Assembly (NCBI GenBank): GCA_019359695.1
Contig: JAHHGV010000008.1
Location: forward strand, 124,001-188,000
Source: Brasilonema angustatum HA4187-MV1
GTDB taxonomy: Bacteria > Cyanobacteriota > Cyanobacteriia > Cyanobacteriales > Nostocaceae
Direction: 5' to 3'
Length of the DNA stretch: 64,000 bases
The notes under the pieces were generated by a model. It worked only from the letters and a program-made list of their open reading frames with translations. It searched no databases and was not told the DNA's origin. A program made the position numbers and the translations under genes. Below, piece by piece: positions 8,265 to 17,915 of the stretch; the first letter of the stretch is position 1; every line of letters starts with the position of its first letter.

Positions 8265-9974
8265 ATGGCAAATCGTAAATTTTCTCTACATTATCTCGCT
8301 TTGGTTGGGGCGATCGCCCTCGGTGCAATTTTACGTTTTTGGAATTTGGATGTTAAACCTCTGTGGATGGATGAGGTGATTACTGCAATTTTCAGCTTGG
8401 GCAAAAGCTACAACGATTTGCCAATGGAAGTGGTGTTACCTCTAAAACGCGTCAGCGAGATTTTTACTCTTCAATCAGGGGTGAGTTGTTCTGAAATTGC
8501 TAAGAATATTGCTAGCCAGTCTACTCATCCGCCGCTGTTTTTTTGTGGGATGTACAGTTGGTTGCAGTGGTTGAGTCCTTTGGCAAGTGAGTGGGTTGCG
8601 AAGTTGCGATCGCCTGCAGCATTTTTTGGTGTCGCTGAAATTGTCACAATTTACTATCTCAATCGTATTGCTTTCTTTCCGTCTGCCGGGATAATCGCAG
8701 CAGTTTTTATGGCTGTTTCCCCTCTGGCTGTTTACCTTTCCCAAGAAGCAAGACATTACACATTGCCGATGTTCGTGATCACTTTAGCAATACTTGGGCT
8801 GGTGCAAATTGTCAAAGATATTGAAAAGCGGCAAAAAGTGAGATTGTGGGTTTTGCTGGGATGGGCAATCATTAACAGTATTGGTTTTTATGTTCATTAC
8901 TTTTGTATTCTTGCTTTTATTGCTCAAATTGCAACGCTACTAGTACTGATGTGTTGGCGAAGAGGAAGTATTCTCAACAAGCGCCCAATTTGGCTAGCAC
9001 TCATTGTATGTGTGAGTTTTGTTGCAGTTAGCTTTCTGCCCTGGTTACCAGTTGTTTTGAATAACTATAACCGTTCTGAAACCAGTTGGCTTGATCCTCC
9101 GCAAAATATTTCCCCAGTTTATCAAACTCTGATTACCTGGCTGCTGATGGTGATTTCTCTTCCTGTGGAAAAGCAGCCACTTGCAATTGCAGTTTTATCT
9201 GGGTTGTTAATGCTTTTATTTGGTATTTGGGTGGGTTGGCAAGTTTACAAAGGTTTAAGGCAGCTATGGTGTAAACAATCAACGCATTTAGCGACACTCA
9301 CGCTGCTTAGTTTCTCTGTGTGCGTGTTATTGGAATTCTTTGCGATCGCCTATTTCTTGGGAAAAGATATTACTGCTGTTCCCCGCTATCACTTTGTTTA
9401 TTATCCCAGCTTTTGTGCCCTAATTGCTGCAAGTTTCGCTCAAATCAACAAGAAAGAAAAAAGAAGACATTTCATTTTCAATCAGAAGTCTTCATGTTTG
9501 ATCATTTTATTCGTCGGATTTTTTAGTTGTGTTTTTCTTGTTTTCAACTTAGTTTTTCAAAAACCATTTGAACCGGAACAAGTGGCGCGAAATATGAATC
9601 AAAATCCTTCCATTCCTCTTGTGATGGTAGTGGGATACAGAGATTACCAAGATGTGGCATTAGGGTTAAGTTTCGCTTTAGCATTGGAACCACTTAGGGA
9701 AGCGCAAGAATATTCCTCCTCTAATGTTGCTTTCTTCAAGCAATCACCAGACTTTGCTCCTGTTTTGCAAAAACTTTCCCAACTTCCTCCACCAACTGCA
9801 ACTGATCTTAGTTTATGGCTTGTTGGTCCAGGTAGAAAACGCAAAGACTATCCGCAGCAGATAACACTTTCCCAGCAAATGACTTGCACTATAGATTCTT
9901 TGCAGCACTATCGCATTGGTGTTCCTTATCAGTTGTATCGTTGTGCAGTTTCAATTCCTGATAAGACTTTGTAA
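8265..9974 (+). CDS. GT39/PMT_2-type polytopic membrane glycosyltransferase
   Basis: 569 aa with about ten or more hydrophobic segments. The N-terminal ALGAILRFWNLDVKPLWMDE is typical of the GT-C fold, in which the acidic pair in the first outer loop (MDEV) is catalytic. HPPLFFCGMYSW and SQEARHYTLPM are further family-like motifs (dolichyl-phosphate mannosyltransferase, ArnT and cyanobacterial PMT_2 proteins). It should transfer a sugar from a lipid-phosphate donor on the outer face of the plasma membrane; the acceptor is unknown. The soluble C-terminal part is about 140 residues. It stands alone on this strand and is followed by hairpins at 10027-10079. Confidence 0.85.
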   Translation: MANRKFSLHYLALVGAIALGAILRFWNLDVKPLWMDEVITAIFSLGKSYNDLPMEVVLPLKRVSEIFTLQSGVSCSEIAKNIASQSTHPPLFFCGMYSWLQWLSPLASEWVAKLRSPAAFFGVAEIVTIYYLNRIAFFPSAGIIAAVFMAVSPLAVYLSQEARHYTLPMFVITLAILGLVQIVKDIEKRQKVRLWVLLGWAIINSIGFYVHYFCILAFIAQIATLLVLMCWRRGSILNKRPIWLALIVCVSFVAVSFLPWLPVVLNNYNRSETSWLDPPQNISPVYQTLITWLLMVISLPVEKQPLAIAVLSGLLMLLFGIWVGWQVYKGLRQLWCKQSTHLATLTLLSFSVCVLLEFFAIAYFLGKDITAVPRYHFVYYPSFCALIAASFAQINKKEKRRHFIFNQKSSCLIILFVGFFSCVFLVFNLVFQKPFEPEQVARNMNQNPSIPLVMVVGYRDYQDVALGLSFALALEPLREAQEYSSSNVAFFKQSPDFAPVLQKLSQLPPPTATDLSLWLVGPGRKRKDYPQQITLSQQMTCTIDSLQHYRIGVPYQLYRCAVSIPDKTL

Positions 9975-10026
9975 AAAACTCGGATAAAAATCAATACGCT
10001 TGCTGTTAAGGATTGATCCTCCCTAG

Positions 10027-10079
10027 CCCTCCTTAAAAAGGAGGGAACGAAGCCCGGTTTTTTTAAGAAACTGGGCTTC
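10027..10079 (+). terminator. Two adjacent hairpins after the glycosyltransferase gene
   Basis: CCCTCCTT (10027-10034) pairs with AAGGAGGG (10038-10045). GAAGCCCGGTTT (10049-10060) pairs with AAACTGGGCTTC (10068-10079) with one G-U pair. No strong T-run follows the second stem. The AAACCCGGTTTT-type motif recurs near 54453-54517, so this may be a dispersed repeat used as a terminator. Confidence 0.45.
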
Positions 10080-10123
10080 TAATTTCTCGGGTTACTTCTT
10101 AAAAAAGATATTAGAGTATTGTT

Positions 10124-10348
10124 TTAACTATGTGCGGTTCCCTGATGGAATGGACAACCCTGAGTTTGATCTAGCGTCTTCCAAGGCTCAGGTGCATAGA
10201 AATAGTTCGGTTTGAGTATCCGGTTTTCCATTCCCATTGCCCACGCTTTGGAGGTTGAGCCAGAAATGGGCGGGATGATCCAAGTCCAGTCAGCGTACAA
10301 GGAACGACCGCAACGCTTCTCTTCATCTACGAACTTTATAAAGTAATC
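10124..10348 (-). pseudogene. C-terminal remnant of an unidentified gene, cut by IS1
   Basis: About 74 codons are open on the minus strand, starting DYFIKFVDEEKRCGRS at the edge of the IS element and ending TQGCPFHQGTAHS before TAA at 10124. The composition (Trp, Tyr, Pro, Cys) looks like a real protein rather than chance. The upstream part is not found on the other side of the IS, so the 5' portion has been lost. I cannot name the family. Confidence 0.5.
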
Positions 10349-11155
10349 GGCGTTGCTGAATCACGATATGAATTGTGCGTTAAGCGTAGCTCTGCCGTAG
10401 GCAATCGCCATGCCAAAGCGGGGGCTTCGCCCCCGCATCGGAATCTCACGATGTTTAAGATAATAAATTAACAATCTAACCGAAAGTTCAAGCATTTCTA
10501 CTGATGCGCGAATAACAAAAAGTTTTACGGTGTAATCGCGCCAAGTAGTGTCTTAATCTACTATTTTCACCTTCCACCCAAGTCAATTATATTTTACTAA
10601 TAATATGGTCTTCCTGATTAATAAAACGTGGATAAACTGGATAACCATCCGTAACATAAAAATACGATTTCCACGCCTTAATTCTCTGCCACAAATGTCT
10701 AAAAGTGTCCGAACTTCTATCTCCTAACACACATCCCAAAATTCCTGGAATCTTGTGATTAACTACGCTCCACACCCAAATCTTGTTTTTTTTGAGCCGA
10801 CGAAAGTTTCTAATTCATCAATTTCCGTTATTTCCGGTATTTCTGTTGTCTCTGGATTCTCAGGTAATTGACGACCAATTTGTTTTACCCAAAAAATTAT
10901 TGTTGTATGATGCACTTTTTTCACTCTTTCAATTGCACGGAAACCAGAACCATTAACGTACATTTCTAAACACTCACGTTTCATTTCATCGCTATATCCT
11001 TTCGGATTATGATATTCAATGAATTGACGACCACAATCTGCATATATGTAATTCTGTTTACCTCTTTGTTTCCCATTTTTACGGATATGGTTTGAATCAC
11101 AACGCGGACACTGCATGAAGATTCACCCTAATTTATATTCTCATTATGCAACGCC
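10349..11155 (-). mobile_element. IS1-family insertion sequence, decayed
   Basis: The left end GGCGTTGCTGAAT (from 10349) and right end (inverted GGCGTTGCATAATGAG, to 11155) form imperfect terminal inverted repeats about 26 bp long. The element is 807 bp and carries one broken transposase frame pair. A dispersed repeat with a GCGGGGGC-TTC-GCCCCCGC hairpin (10418-10436) has been inserted between the 3' end of the transposase and the left terminus. No convincing 8-9 bp target duplication remains. Confidence 0.75.
10445..11116 (-). pseudogene. IS1-type transposase (InsA/InsB frames), truncated
   Basis: The first frame (10763-11116) encodes a zinc-finger start CPRCDSNHIRKNGKQRG, the helix-turn-helix region and DELETFVGSKK. 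An eight-A run then allows the -1 frameshift typical of IS1, leading into a second frame (to 10587) with NHKIPGILGCVLGD and SYFYVTDGYPVYP. The second frame stops after ISKI. The expected continuation, WVEGENSRLRHYLARLHRKT, is still readable beyond the stop but shifted and interrupted down to about 10445. The transposase is therefore inactive. Confidence 0.8.
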
Positions 11156-11479
11156 AGATAAAAATAGTTTAAAACGTAGATTTAGTAAAACTTTTACATC
11201 TATTCTATAGTAGTCACTGATTAGTAGTCACTGATTTTTGATGGTACTCAAGATAAGCTTTTGTTTAATCAAGATTTCTGGTAAAATTTCTATCTAAAGG
11301 TAGATGATAAATATCAGCAAGTAAACAGGGGTGTGATCAGAGTGAGAAATGTACAGTTAATATTTGTCACTCTATAAATAGTAATTTACCAAGATAGGGT
11401 AAATTCAAACTTTGATTTGAATGTAATCAGAAGCTGACTAAACGTGGCGCTATTATTTCTATTCTAGGCAAGTTGAACA
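11156..11479. other. Gene-free AT-rich leader of the chemosensory locus
   Basis: No gene is seen. TAGTAGTCACTGATT is repeated directly twice around 11209-11237. The promoter of the CheR operon probably lies here, but no box is convincing. Confidence 0.4.
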
Positions 11480-12772
11480 ATGAGTCAGTTATCAATTGAG
11501 AATTTACTGAAACAAAAGATAGGCTTAGACGCCAGTACCCTTGGTTCTGCCACCATCAACAGAGCAATTTCTCAATGCATGGCAATTTGCGGTTTGAATA
11601 ACATAACAGATTACCTGGCACGATTGCAAACATCAACTCAGGAATTAGAACAATTGATTGAAATGGTTGTCGTACCAGAGACTTGGTTCTTTCGGGACAA
11701 AGAACCTTTTGTATTTTTAAGCCGCTATGTGATGTCTGAATGGTTTCCAAACCATCGTGGTAGGGTGCTGCGTATATTAAGCATACCTTGTTCAACCGGT
11801 GAAGAACCATACTCGATCGCGATCGCACTTACTGAAGCTGGGTTACCTACCAAAAATTTTTCTATTGACGCAGTTGATATCAGCAAAAAGTCACTCCTCA
11901 AAGCACAAAGGGCTGTCTACAGCAGAAATTCCTTTCGTGGTAACAACGACTCTATGCGGAAACGCTATTTTACCCAAGTTGGGGAAGAATACCAGTTGTG
12001 CGACTCTCTTAAGAGTACCGTTCATTTCATCCACGGCAATCTCCTAGATCCTTCTTTTTTAATGAACAAAGTTCCTTATGATGTGATTTTTTGTCGCAAT
12101 GTATTAATTTACTTTGATAGCTCAGCCACAGAGAAAACTGTCCAGGTTTTGTCACGTTTATTAATAGATAAAGGGCTGCTATTTGTGGGACACTCTGAAA
12201 CACAGTTATTAAGTCCTCAGTTTGTGAGTGTGCGACACCCCCTAGCATTTGCTTACCAAAAGCAGGAGAATAAAAACCAGCAGTTAAGGCATGAGGAAAA
12301 ATCAAACAATAGTAGTCAGCCTACAGAAAGAAAAAAACCTTTACAAAAATTAAACTCCAAATCAGACGTAAAAATAACTTCTCATTCTTTTTTAGATAAG
12401 TCTAAAGAAGTTAAAACCATACCTTTGAACAAAGCCAAGGGTGATTCTACCACTACCCCAACCCCGATGCTCAAAACTGCACAAAGCTTGGCTGAACAAG
12501 GACAGTTGGATGAAGCTCTTCGCTTATGCGAAACTTACCTAAGTCAAAACCCCACCAGTGCTGAAGCTTACCTTTTGTTGGGACAACTGTATCAGATACA
12601 AAGTAATCAGGAACAGGCTCTTGCGTCCTACCAAAAAGCGATTTACCTAGAGCCAAATCATTATGAAGCACTTCTCAATCTAGCCCTACTTAAAGAACGT
12701 AGTGGCGATCTTGCCAGTGCAGCAGTTATCCGACAGCGAATCCAACGACTGCAAAAGTTTCATAATCAATAA
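11480..12772 (+). CDS. cheR: CheR-type chemoreceptor methyltransferase with C-terminal TPR
   Basis: 430 aa. The N-terminal CheR domain has VVPETWFFRD, the SAM-binding region LSIPCSTGEEPYSIAIAL and DVIFCRNVLIYFD, all diagnostic of glutamate O-methyltransferases that modify MCPs. After a low-complexity linker (about residues 265-325) come TPR repeats (LAEQGQLDEALRLCETYLSQ, then LLLGQLYQIQSNQEQALASY and a third unit). CheR fused to TPR is the architecture of WspC. It heads the chemosensory cluster, 124 bp before the MCP remnant. The substrates are presumably the downstream MCPs. Confidence 0.92.
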   Translation: MSQLSIENLLKQKIGLDASTLGSATINRAISQCMAICGLNNITDYLARLQTSTQELEQLIEMVVVPETWFFRDKEPFVFLSRYVMSEWFPNHRGRVLRILSIPCSTGEEPYSIAIALTEAGLPTKNFSIDAVDISKKSLLKAQRAVYSRNSFRGNNDSMRKRYFTQVGEEYQLCDSLKSTVHFIHGNLLDPSFLMNKVPYDVIFCRNVLIYFDSSATEKTVQVLSRLLIDKGLLFVGHSETQLLSPQFVSVRHPLAFAYQKQENKNQQLRHEEKSNNSSQPTERKKPLQKLNSKSDVKITSHSFLDKSKEVKTIPLNKAKGDSTTTPTPMLKTAQSLAEQGQLDEALRLCETYLSQNPTSAEAYLLLGQLYQIQSNQEQALASYQKAIYLEPNHYEALLNLALLKERSGDLASAAVIRQRIQRLQKFHNQ

Positions 12773-12895
12773 AAACCCGAGCAATTAGCAACTGAAAAAT
12801 CTATTAATAATTTTTTGGTAGAAGTTGAATCGAGGGTTATTGTCACGTTATTGTCTATAGATTGTCGTTTTTTTGTTATTAGGTATAAATAGAAA

Positions 12896-13196
12896 ATGTT
12901 TAAAAAATTGAAACTTAGAGACCGCAGAATTCTGAACTATTCTATATATCAGCATACAAATCGGCGAAATTATTGAGCAAGTGCAAGCGCTAACTCCACG
13001 TTTTCAAATGGTGAGTGGGGGTATGGAAGCTCAGTCAGAAAGTGCTCAACAAATCAATGAAGCGATGGTGCAGCTCAGTGAAGCTTCCTCTCAAACCGCT
13101 GATTCCCTGCGTGGAATTAACATGGCGATCGCCCAATTGAATGATGCGGCACATAGCTTACGCCAAGAAGTTTCTCAGTTTAAGGTCAAGTCTTAA
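12896..13196 (+). pseudogene. MCP remnant: 5' end joined to 3' end by internal deletion
   Basis: ATG at 12896 begins MFKKLKLRDRRILNYSI, a typical N-terminus of WspA-like chemoreceptors. At about 12946 the sequence jumps to bases identical to 14734 onward in the next MCP, in a different frame, so the first frame stops soon after. From 12981 the original frame encodes the last ~70 residues of an MCP ending SQFKVKS. One base differs from the intact copy (about 13018). The gene has lost its transmembrane, HAMP and signalling tip regions and cannot work. Confidence 0.8.
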
Positions 13197-13211
13197 TAAA
13201 GTCCAATTACA

Positions 13212-14984
13212 ATGAATCAACTCATACCTTTTAATAATAAAAAAAACAATAGCTTAGAAGGTCGTCTGTTCCTCTCATTTTTATTCATGGGTTTAATCGT
13301 ATTAATTGTGTCGATAATTGGCTGGTTTTCGACTACCCGGCTAAGCAACCACATCTACATACTGGGAGATTATGCTTTTCCCAGCGTAGTGAATTTATGG
13401 AAAATAACTGAAGGTCAGACTCAGATTCAGTCATCAGAAAGGTCACAGCTCAATCCAGCAGCAAGTGCGGAAACGAGGCGAAATGATTCAATTAGAATTG
13501 AAAATGCTTGGAAGCAGATTAACGATGGCTTTAGCAAATACGAAAAACTTCCTCGTAATCCAGATGAAGATAAATTATATCAAACATTTCTGCCACTCTG
13601 GAATCAATGGAAGCAAACTGAGCAAGAATTTCAACAGTTAAATCAAGCATTTGAAAGATTTAATCTCCTCAATCCTCGGCAAGTACAGATTGATTTGTTA
13701 ATCAAGGGTCAAGCTAATGCACCGGAATTCGCAGCCGCCAAAGCAGCAGTTGAAGCGCTTACTAAGATGAATGAGGAGACAGTGGCGAAGAAAGTACCTG
13801 CATACAAGGAAGCCACAAATGCACTGCAAGCACTCATAAGATATAACGAGAATTTGGCAGCAGATGCAAGGAAATCAGCGGCTGCTGATGTGAGTCAATC
13901 TACATTTTGGATCTTGCTCGGTTTGCTAATTGGTCCAGTCACAGCGGTGATTTTTGGTAGGTACTTTAGTAATACAATTGCTAAGCCATTGGGTGCGAAA
14001 ATTGCCGGAGTTGTGGGAGTTGCACAACAAATATCGAGTGGAGATCTTACCACCCAAGTCCAAGTCACCGAGGAGCAGGATGAGATCGGAAAATTACTGG
14101 TTGCCTTCCGTTCGATGAGTCAAAATCTGAATTCGTTAATCCGCCAGGTGCAGCAATCTGGAATTCAAATTACCACCTCCGCCACGCAAATAGCCGCCTC
14201 TGGCAAACAATTGGAAGCGACTGTCGCACAACAAGTTGCTTCTACCAACGAAGTATTAGCCACGGCAAAGCAGATTGCCAGCACTTCTGGCAAACTAGTC
14301 AAGACAATGGACGAAGTTGCCGATACTTCAGCCTCCACAGCAACTGCTGCAAATGACTCTCAAAAAGACCTTTCGCGCATGGAAGCAACCATGCGTCACT
14401 TGGCAGGGGCTACCGGTACTATCTCCGCTAAACTGGGAGTGATTAGTGACAAAGCTAATAATATTAATAGTATCGTTACCACAATCACCAAAGTCGCCGA
14501 CCAGACAAATTTGCTATCTCTCAATGCAGCAATTGAAGCCGAGAAAGCTGGAGAGTATGGCATGGGTTTTGCTGTGGTAGCCAGGGAAATCCGCCGCCTA
14601 GCCGATCAAACAGCAGTCGCCACCTTGGATATCGAAAGCATGGTTAAAGAAATGCAAGCGGCAGTTTCCACCGGGGTGATGGAAATGGATAAGTTCACAC
14701 AGCAAGTAGGACATGGTGTAGAAGACGTTCAGAATATCAGCATACAAATCGGCGAAATTATTGAGCAAGTGCAAGCGCTAACTCCACGTTTTCAAATGGT
14801 GAGTGAGGGTATGGAAGCTCAGTCAGAAAGTGCTCAACAAATCAATGAAGCGATGGTGCAGCTCAGTGAAGCTTCCTCTCAAACCGCTGATTCCCTGCGT
14901 GGAATTAACATGGCGATCGCCCAATTGAATGATGCGGCACATAGCTTACGCCAAGAAGTTTCTCAGTTTAAGGTCAAGTCTTAA
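13212..14984 (+). CDS. Methyl-accepting chemotaxis protein (copy 1)
   Basis: 590 aa. A first membrane helix at about residues 19-40 ([20 protein letters not shown]), a four-helix-bundle sensor to about residue 230, a second membrane helix ([18 protein letters not shown]), a HAMP domain and a long coiled-coil signalling domain. The conserved tip is [18 protein letters not shown] followed by [15 protein letters not shown]. It should sense a periplasmic signal and control the downstream CheA. The start 15 bp after the previous frame suits translation within an operon. It is almost identical to the next gene. Confidence 0.92.
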   Translation: MNQLIPFNNKKNNSLEGRLFLSFLFMGLIVLIVSIIGWFSTTRLSNHIYILGDYAFPSVVNLWKITEGQTQIQSSERSQLNPAASAETRRNDSIRIENAWKQINDGFSKYEKLPRNPDEDKLYQTFLPLWNQWKQTEQEFQQLNQAFERFNLLNPRQVQIDLLIKGQANAPEFAAAKAAVEALTKMNEETVAKKVPAYKEATNALQALIRYNENLAADARKSAAADVSQSTFWILLGLLIGPVTAVIFGRYFSNTIAKPLGAKIAGVVGVAQQISSGDLTTQVQVTEEQDEIGKLLVAFRSMSQNLNSLIRQVQQSGIQITTSATQIAASGKQLEATVAQQVASTNEVLATAKQIASTSGKLVKTMDEVADTSASTATAANDSQKDLSRMEATMRHLAGATGTISAKLGVISDKANNINSIVTTITKVADQTNLLSLNAAIEAEKAGEYGMGFAVVAREIRRLADQTAVATLDIESMVKEMQAAVSTGVMEMDKFTQQVGHGVEDVQNISIQIGEIIEQVQALTPRFQMVSEGMEAQSESAQQINEAMVQLSEASSQTADSLRGINMAIAQLNDAAHSLRQEVSQFKVKS

Positions 14985-14999
14985 TAAAGTCCAATTACA

Positions 15000-16766
15000 A
15001 TGAATCAACTCATACCTTTTAATAATAAAAAAAACAATAGCTTAGAAGGTCGTCTGTTCCTCTCATTTTTATTCATGGGTTTAATCGTATTAATTGTGTC
15101 GATAATTGGCTGGTTTTCGACTACCCGGCTAAGCAACCACATCTACATACTGGGAGATTATGCTTTTCCCAGCGTAGTGAATTTATGGAAAATAACTGAA
15201 GGTCAGACTCAGATTCAGTCATCAGAAAGGTCACAGCTCAATCCAGCAGCAAGTGCGGAAACGAGGCGAAATGATTCAATTAGAATTGAAAATGCTTGGA
15301 AGCAGATTAACGATGGCTTTAGCAAATACGAAAAACTTCCTCGTAATCCAGATGAAGATAAATTATATCAAACATTTCTGCCACTCTGGAATCAATGGAA
15401 GCAAACTGAGCAAGAATTTCAACAGTTAAATCAAGCATTTGAAAGATTTAATCTCCTCAATCCTCGGCAAGTACAGATTGATTTGTTAATCAAGGGTCAA
15501 GCTAATGCACCGGAATTCGCAGCCGCCAAAGCAGCAGTTGAAGCGCTTACTAAGATGAATGAGGAGACAGTGGCGAAGAAAGTACCTGCATACAAGGAAG
15601 CCACAAATGCACTGCAAGCACTCATAAGATATAACGAGAATTTGGCAGCAGATGCAAGGAAATCAGCGGCTGCTGATGTGAGTCAATCTACATTTTGGAT
15701 CTTGCTCGGTTTGCTAATTGGTCCAGTCACAGCGGTGATTTTTGGTAGGTACTTTAGTAATACAATTGCTAAGCCATTGGGTGCGAAAATTGCCGGAGTT
15801 GTGGGAGTTGCACAACAAATATCGAGTGGAGATCTTACCACCCAAGTCCAAGTCACCGAGGAGCAGGATGAGATCGGAAAATTACTGGTTGCCTTCCGTT
15901 CGATGAGTCAAAATCTGAATTCGTTAATCCGCCAGGTGCAGCAATCTGGAATTCAAATTACCACCTCCGCCACGCAAATAGCCGCCTCTGGCAAACAATT
16001 GGAAGCGACTGTCGCACAACAAGTTGCTTCTACCAACGAAGTATTAGCCACGGCAAAGCAGATTGCCAGCACTTCTGGCAAACTAGTCAAGACAATGGAC
16101 GAAGTTGCCGATACTTCAGCCTCCACAGCAACTGCTGCAAATGACTCTCAAAAAGACCTTTCGCGCATGGAAGCAACCATGCGTCACTTGGCAGGGGCTA
16201 CCGGTACTATCTCCGCTAAACTGGGAGTGATTAGTGACAAAGCTAATAATATTAATAGTATCGTTACCACAATCACCAAAGTCGCCGACCAGACAAATTT
16301 GCTATCTCTCAATGCAGCAATTGAAGCCGAGAAAGCTGGAGAGTATGGCATGGGTTTTGCTGTGGTAGCCAGGGAAATCCGCCGCCTAGCCGATCAAACA
16401 GCAGTCGCCACCTTGGATATCGAAAGCATGGTTAAAGAAATGCAAGCGGCAGTTTCCACCGGGGTGATGGAAATGGATAAGTTCACACAGCAAGTAGGAC
16501 ATGGTGTAGAAGACGTTCAGAATATCAGCATACAAATCGGCGAAATTATTGAGCAAGTGCAAGCGCTAACTCCACGTTTTCAAATGGTGAGTGAGGGTAT
16601 GGAAGCTCAGTCAGAAAGTGCTCAACAAATCAATGAAGCGATGGTGCAGCTCAGTGAAGCTTCCTCTCAAACCGCTGATTCCCTGCGTGGAATTAACATG
16701 GCGATCGCCCAATTGAATGAGGCGTCAGTTGGCTTACGCCAAGAAGTTTCTCGCTTTAAAGTCTAG
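15000..16766 (+). CDS. Methyl-accepting chemotaxis protein (copy 2)
   Basis: 588 aa, identical to copy 1 over about residues 1-573 and different only at the extreme C-terminus, which ends [10 protein letters not shown] instead of [12 protein letters not shown]. The architecture is the same: TM1, four-helix sensor, TM2, HAMP, MCP signalling hairpin. The divergent tail shows that two different receptor 3' ends existed before the bodies were homogenised. The CheW gene starts 16 bp downstream with its own ribosome site. Two identical receptors would raise dosage without adding a new specificity. Confidence 0.92.
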   Translation: MNQLIPFNNKKNNSLEGRLFLSFLFMGLIVLIVSIIGWFSTTRLSNHIYILGDYAFPSVVNLWKITEGQTQIQSSERSQLNPAASAETRRNDSIRIENAWKQINDGFSKYEKLPRNPDEDKLYQTFLPLWNQWKQTEQEFQQLNQAFERFNLLNPRQVQIDLLIKGQANAPEFAAAKAAVEALTKMNEETVAKKVPAYKEATNALQALIRYNENLAADARKSAAADVSQSTFWILLGLLIGPVTAVIFGRYFSNTIAKPLGAKIAGVVGVAQQISSGDLTTQVQVTEEQDEIGKLLVAFRSMSQNLNSLIRQVQQSGIQITTSATQIAASGKQLEATVAQQVASTNEVLATAKQIASTSGKLVKTMDEVADTSASTATAANDSQKDLSRMEATMRHLAGATGTISAKLGVISDKANNINSIVTTITKVADQTNLLSLNAAIEAEKAGEYGMGFAVVAREIRRLADQTAVATLDIESMVKEMQAAVSTGVMEMDKFTQQVGHGVEDVQNISIQIGEIIEQVQALTPRFQMVSEGMEAQSESAQQINEAMVQLSEASSQTADSLRGINMAIAQLNEASVGLRQEVSRFKV

Positions 16767-16782
16767 TTCTAGGAGCACCGGG

Positions 16783-17493
16783 ATGCGTGTAGAAGAAGTT
16801 CCCAATTCAAAAGTGCACAATTGCTGGAATCAAATCGGCATTTGGGGCGATCACTCTTGTCCCGAACTAAAAAAGCATATTCACTGCCAAAACTGTCCAG
16901 TTTATTCTTCAATGGGACGGAGTTTATTAGAACGCGAAGTCCCTCAAGCATATGTGGATGAGTGGACTGATTTGCTCTCTAAGGAAAAATTAGAAAAATC
17001 TGTAGAGGCAACCGACCGAGTAGCTTCAATTGAGACGATAACGGTGGGCATCTTTAGACTAGGACAAGAATGGCTGGCATTATCGGCGCAATTAATTCAA
17101 GAAGTGATGCCGACATCTACAATTCACATTCTACCACATCGCAGCAACAATATTTTCTTGGGACTGGTGAATCTTCGGGGTGAAGTCCAGATTTGCGTCT
17201 CACTTAAACAGTTCCTGGGAATAGAAACAGCAGATGACAATCAGCAGAATATCAGCCCTGTCATCTATAACCGGATGGTAGTTGTGGAGAAATTTGGCAA
17301 TCGTTGGGTATTTCCTGTTGATGAAATTTCTGGTATACACCGCATCCACCCGATGCAACTAACAAATGTGCCTGCAACTTTATCCAAAATGCCAGAAAAT
17401 TATACACAAGGAATATTTAACTGGAAGAATCAAAAGGTTAGTTACTTAGATGATGAATTATTATTTTACGCACTCAATAAGAAAGTTATATGA
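16783..17493 (+). CDS. cheW: CheW-type coupling protein with Cys-rich N-terminal motif (WspD-like)
   Basis: 236 aa. The N-terminus has CWNQIGIWGDHSCP and HCQNCPVY, four cysteines in the pattern found in WspD-type CheW proteins. A CheW domain follows (GIFRLGQEWLALSAQLIQEV, LGLVNLRGEVQICVSL and a region near VVVEKFGNRWVFPVDEI). It should link the receptors to CheA. The ATG at 16783 is chosen because AGGAG lies 7 bp upstream; a longer frame from 16717 would overlap the MCP gene. The cysteines could bind a metal or sense redox state, which is inference. Confidence 0.9.
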   Translation: MRVEEVPNSKVHNCWNQIGIWGDHSCPELKKHIHCQNCPVYSSMGRSLLEREVPQAYVDEWTDLLSKEKLEKSVEATDRVASIETITVGIFRLGQEWLALSAQLIQEVMPTSTIHILPHRSNNIFLGLVNLRGEVQICVSLKQFLGIETADDNQQNISPVIYNRMVVVEKFGNRWVFPVDEISGIHRIHPMQLTNVPATLSKMPENYTQGIFNWKNQKVSYLDDELLFYALNKKVI

Positions 17494-17500
17494 CCAAGAA

Positions 17501-17732
17501 GGGGTGTAGGGGTGTAGGGGTATAGGGGAGCCAGTACTGCAGGAGGGTCTCCCTCCGTAGGTATCTGGCGTGAAAAGAAGAATCGTATTTTTTGTACAGC
17601 CTACACCCGGAGCCAAACTGGGTAAGATCCCCACCAAATCGTAGATTTTGGTGGTCTCCAATCAGTGCACCGGGTAAGGCCCCCACTGATTTTATCCCTT
17701 ACACCCTTACACCCTCATACCCCTACACCCCT
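17501..17732. repeat. Element bounded by G-rich octamers, with GCCAG palindrome
   Basis: It starts with four GGGG runs separated by TGTA, TGTA and TATA (17501-17528) and ends with C-rich units such as CCCTTACACCC and CCCCTACACCCCT, an inverted counterpart. Inside is GAGCCAGTACTGCAGGAGGG...CTGGCGTGA (17528-17573), which can fold on itself. Related pieces occur at 1103-1200, 54227-54295 and 58636-58690. No reading frame. The rest of 17733-17915 holds nothing recognisable except the cheA leader. Confidence 0.65.
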
Positions 17733-17915
17733 AATTTTTGACAACATTTATGACGAACAAGCAAAACTGCACATTTGTCAAGTAAGAATACAAAATATAG
17801 CAGATCAATAGTTTGTCAGCAGCAAGTAGATAAATATTCTCGATTCCATTGCATGCCCCTAATCCCCATTCCGTGGGAATCTTGATCTTCCTAGTTCCCT
17901 AGATCCAATCATCAA

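Larger units (their letters stand above)
12946..16766 (+). repeat. 1788-bp tandem duplication covering the MCP genes
   Basis: Bases from 12946 onward recur at an offset of exactly 1788 (14734, then 16522). Apart from one substitution in the first partial copy, I see no difference until the last ~15 codons of the third copy, where [17 protein letters not shown] becomes [15 protein letters not shown]. The spacers between copies (TAATAAAGTCCAATTACA) are identical too. This is a recent unequal crossover or gene conversion, or an assembly duplication. Confidence 0.9.
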
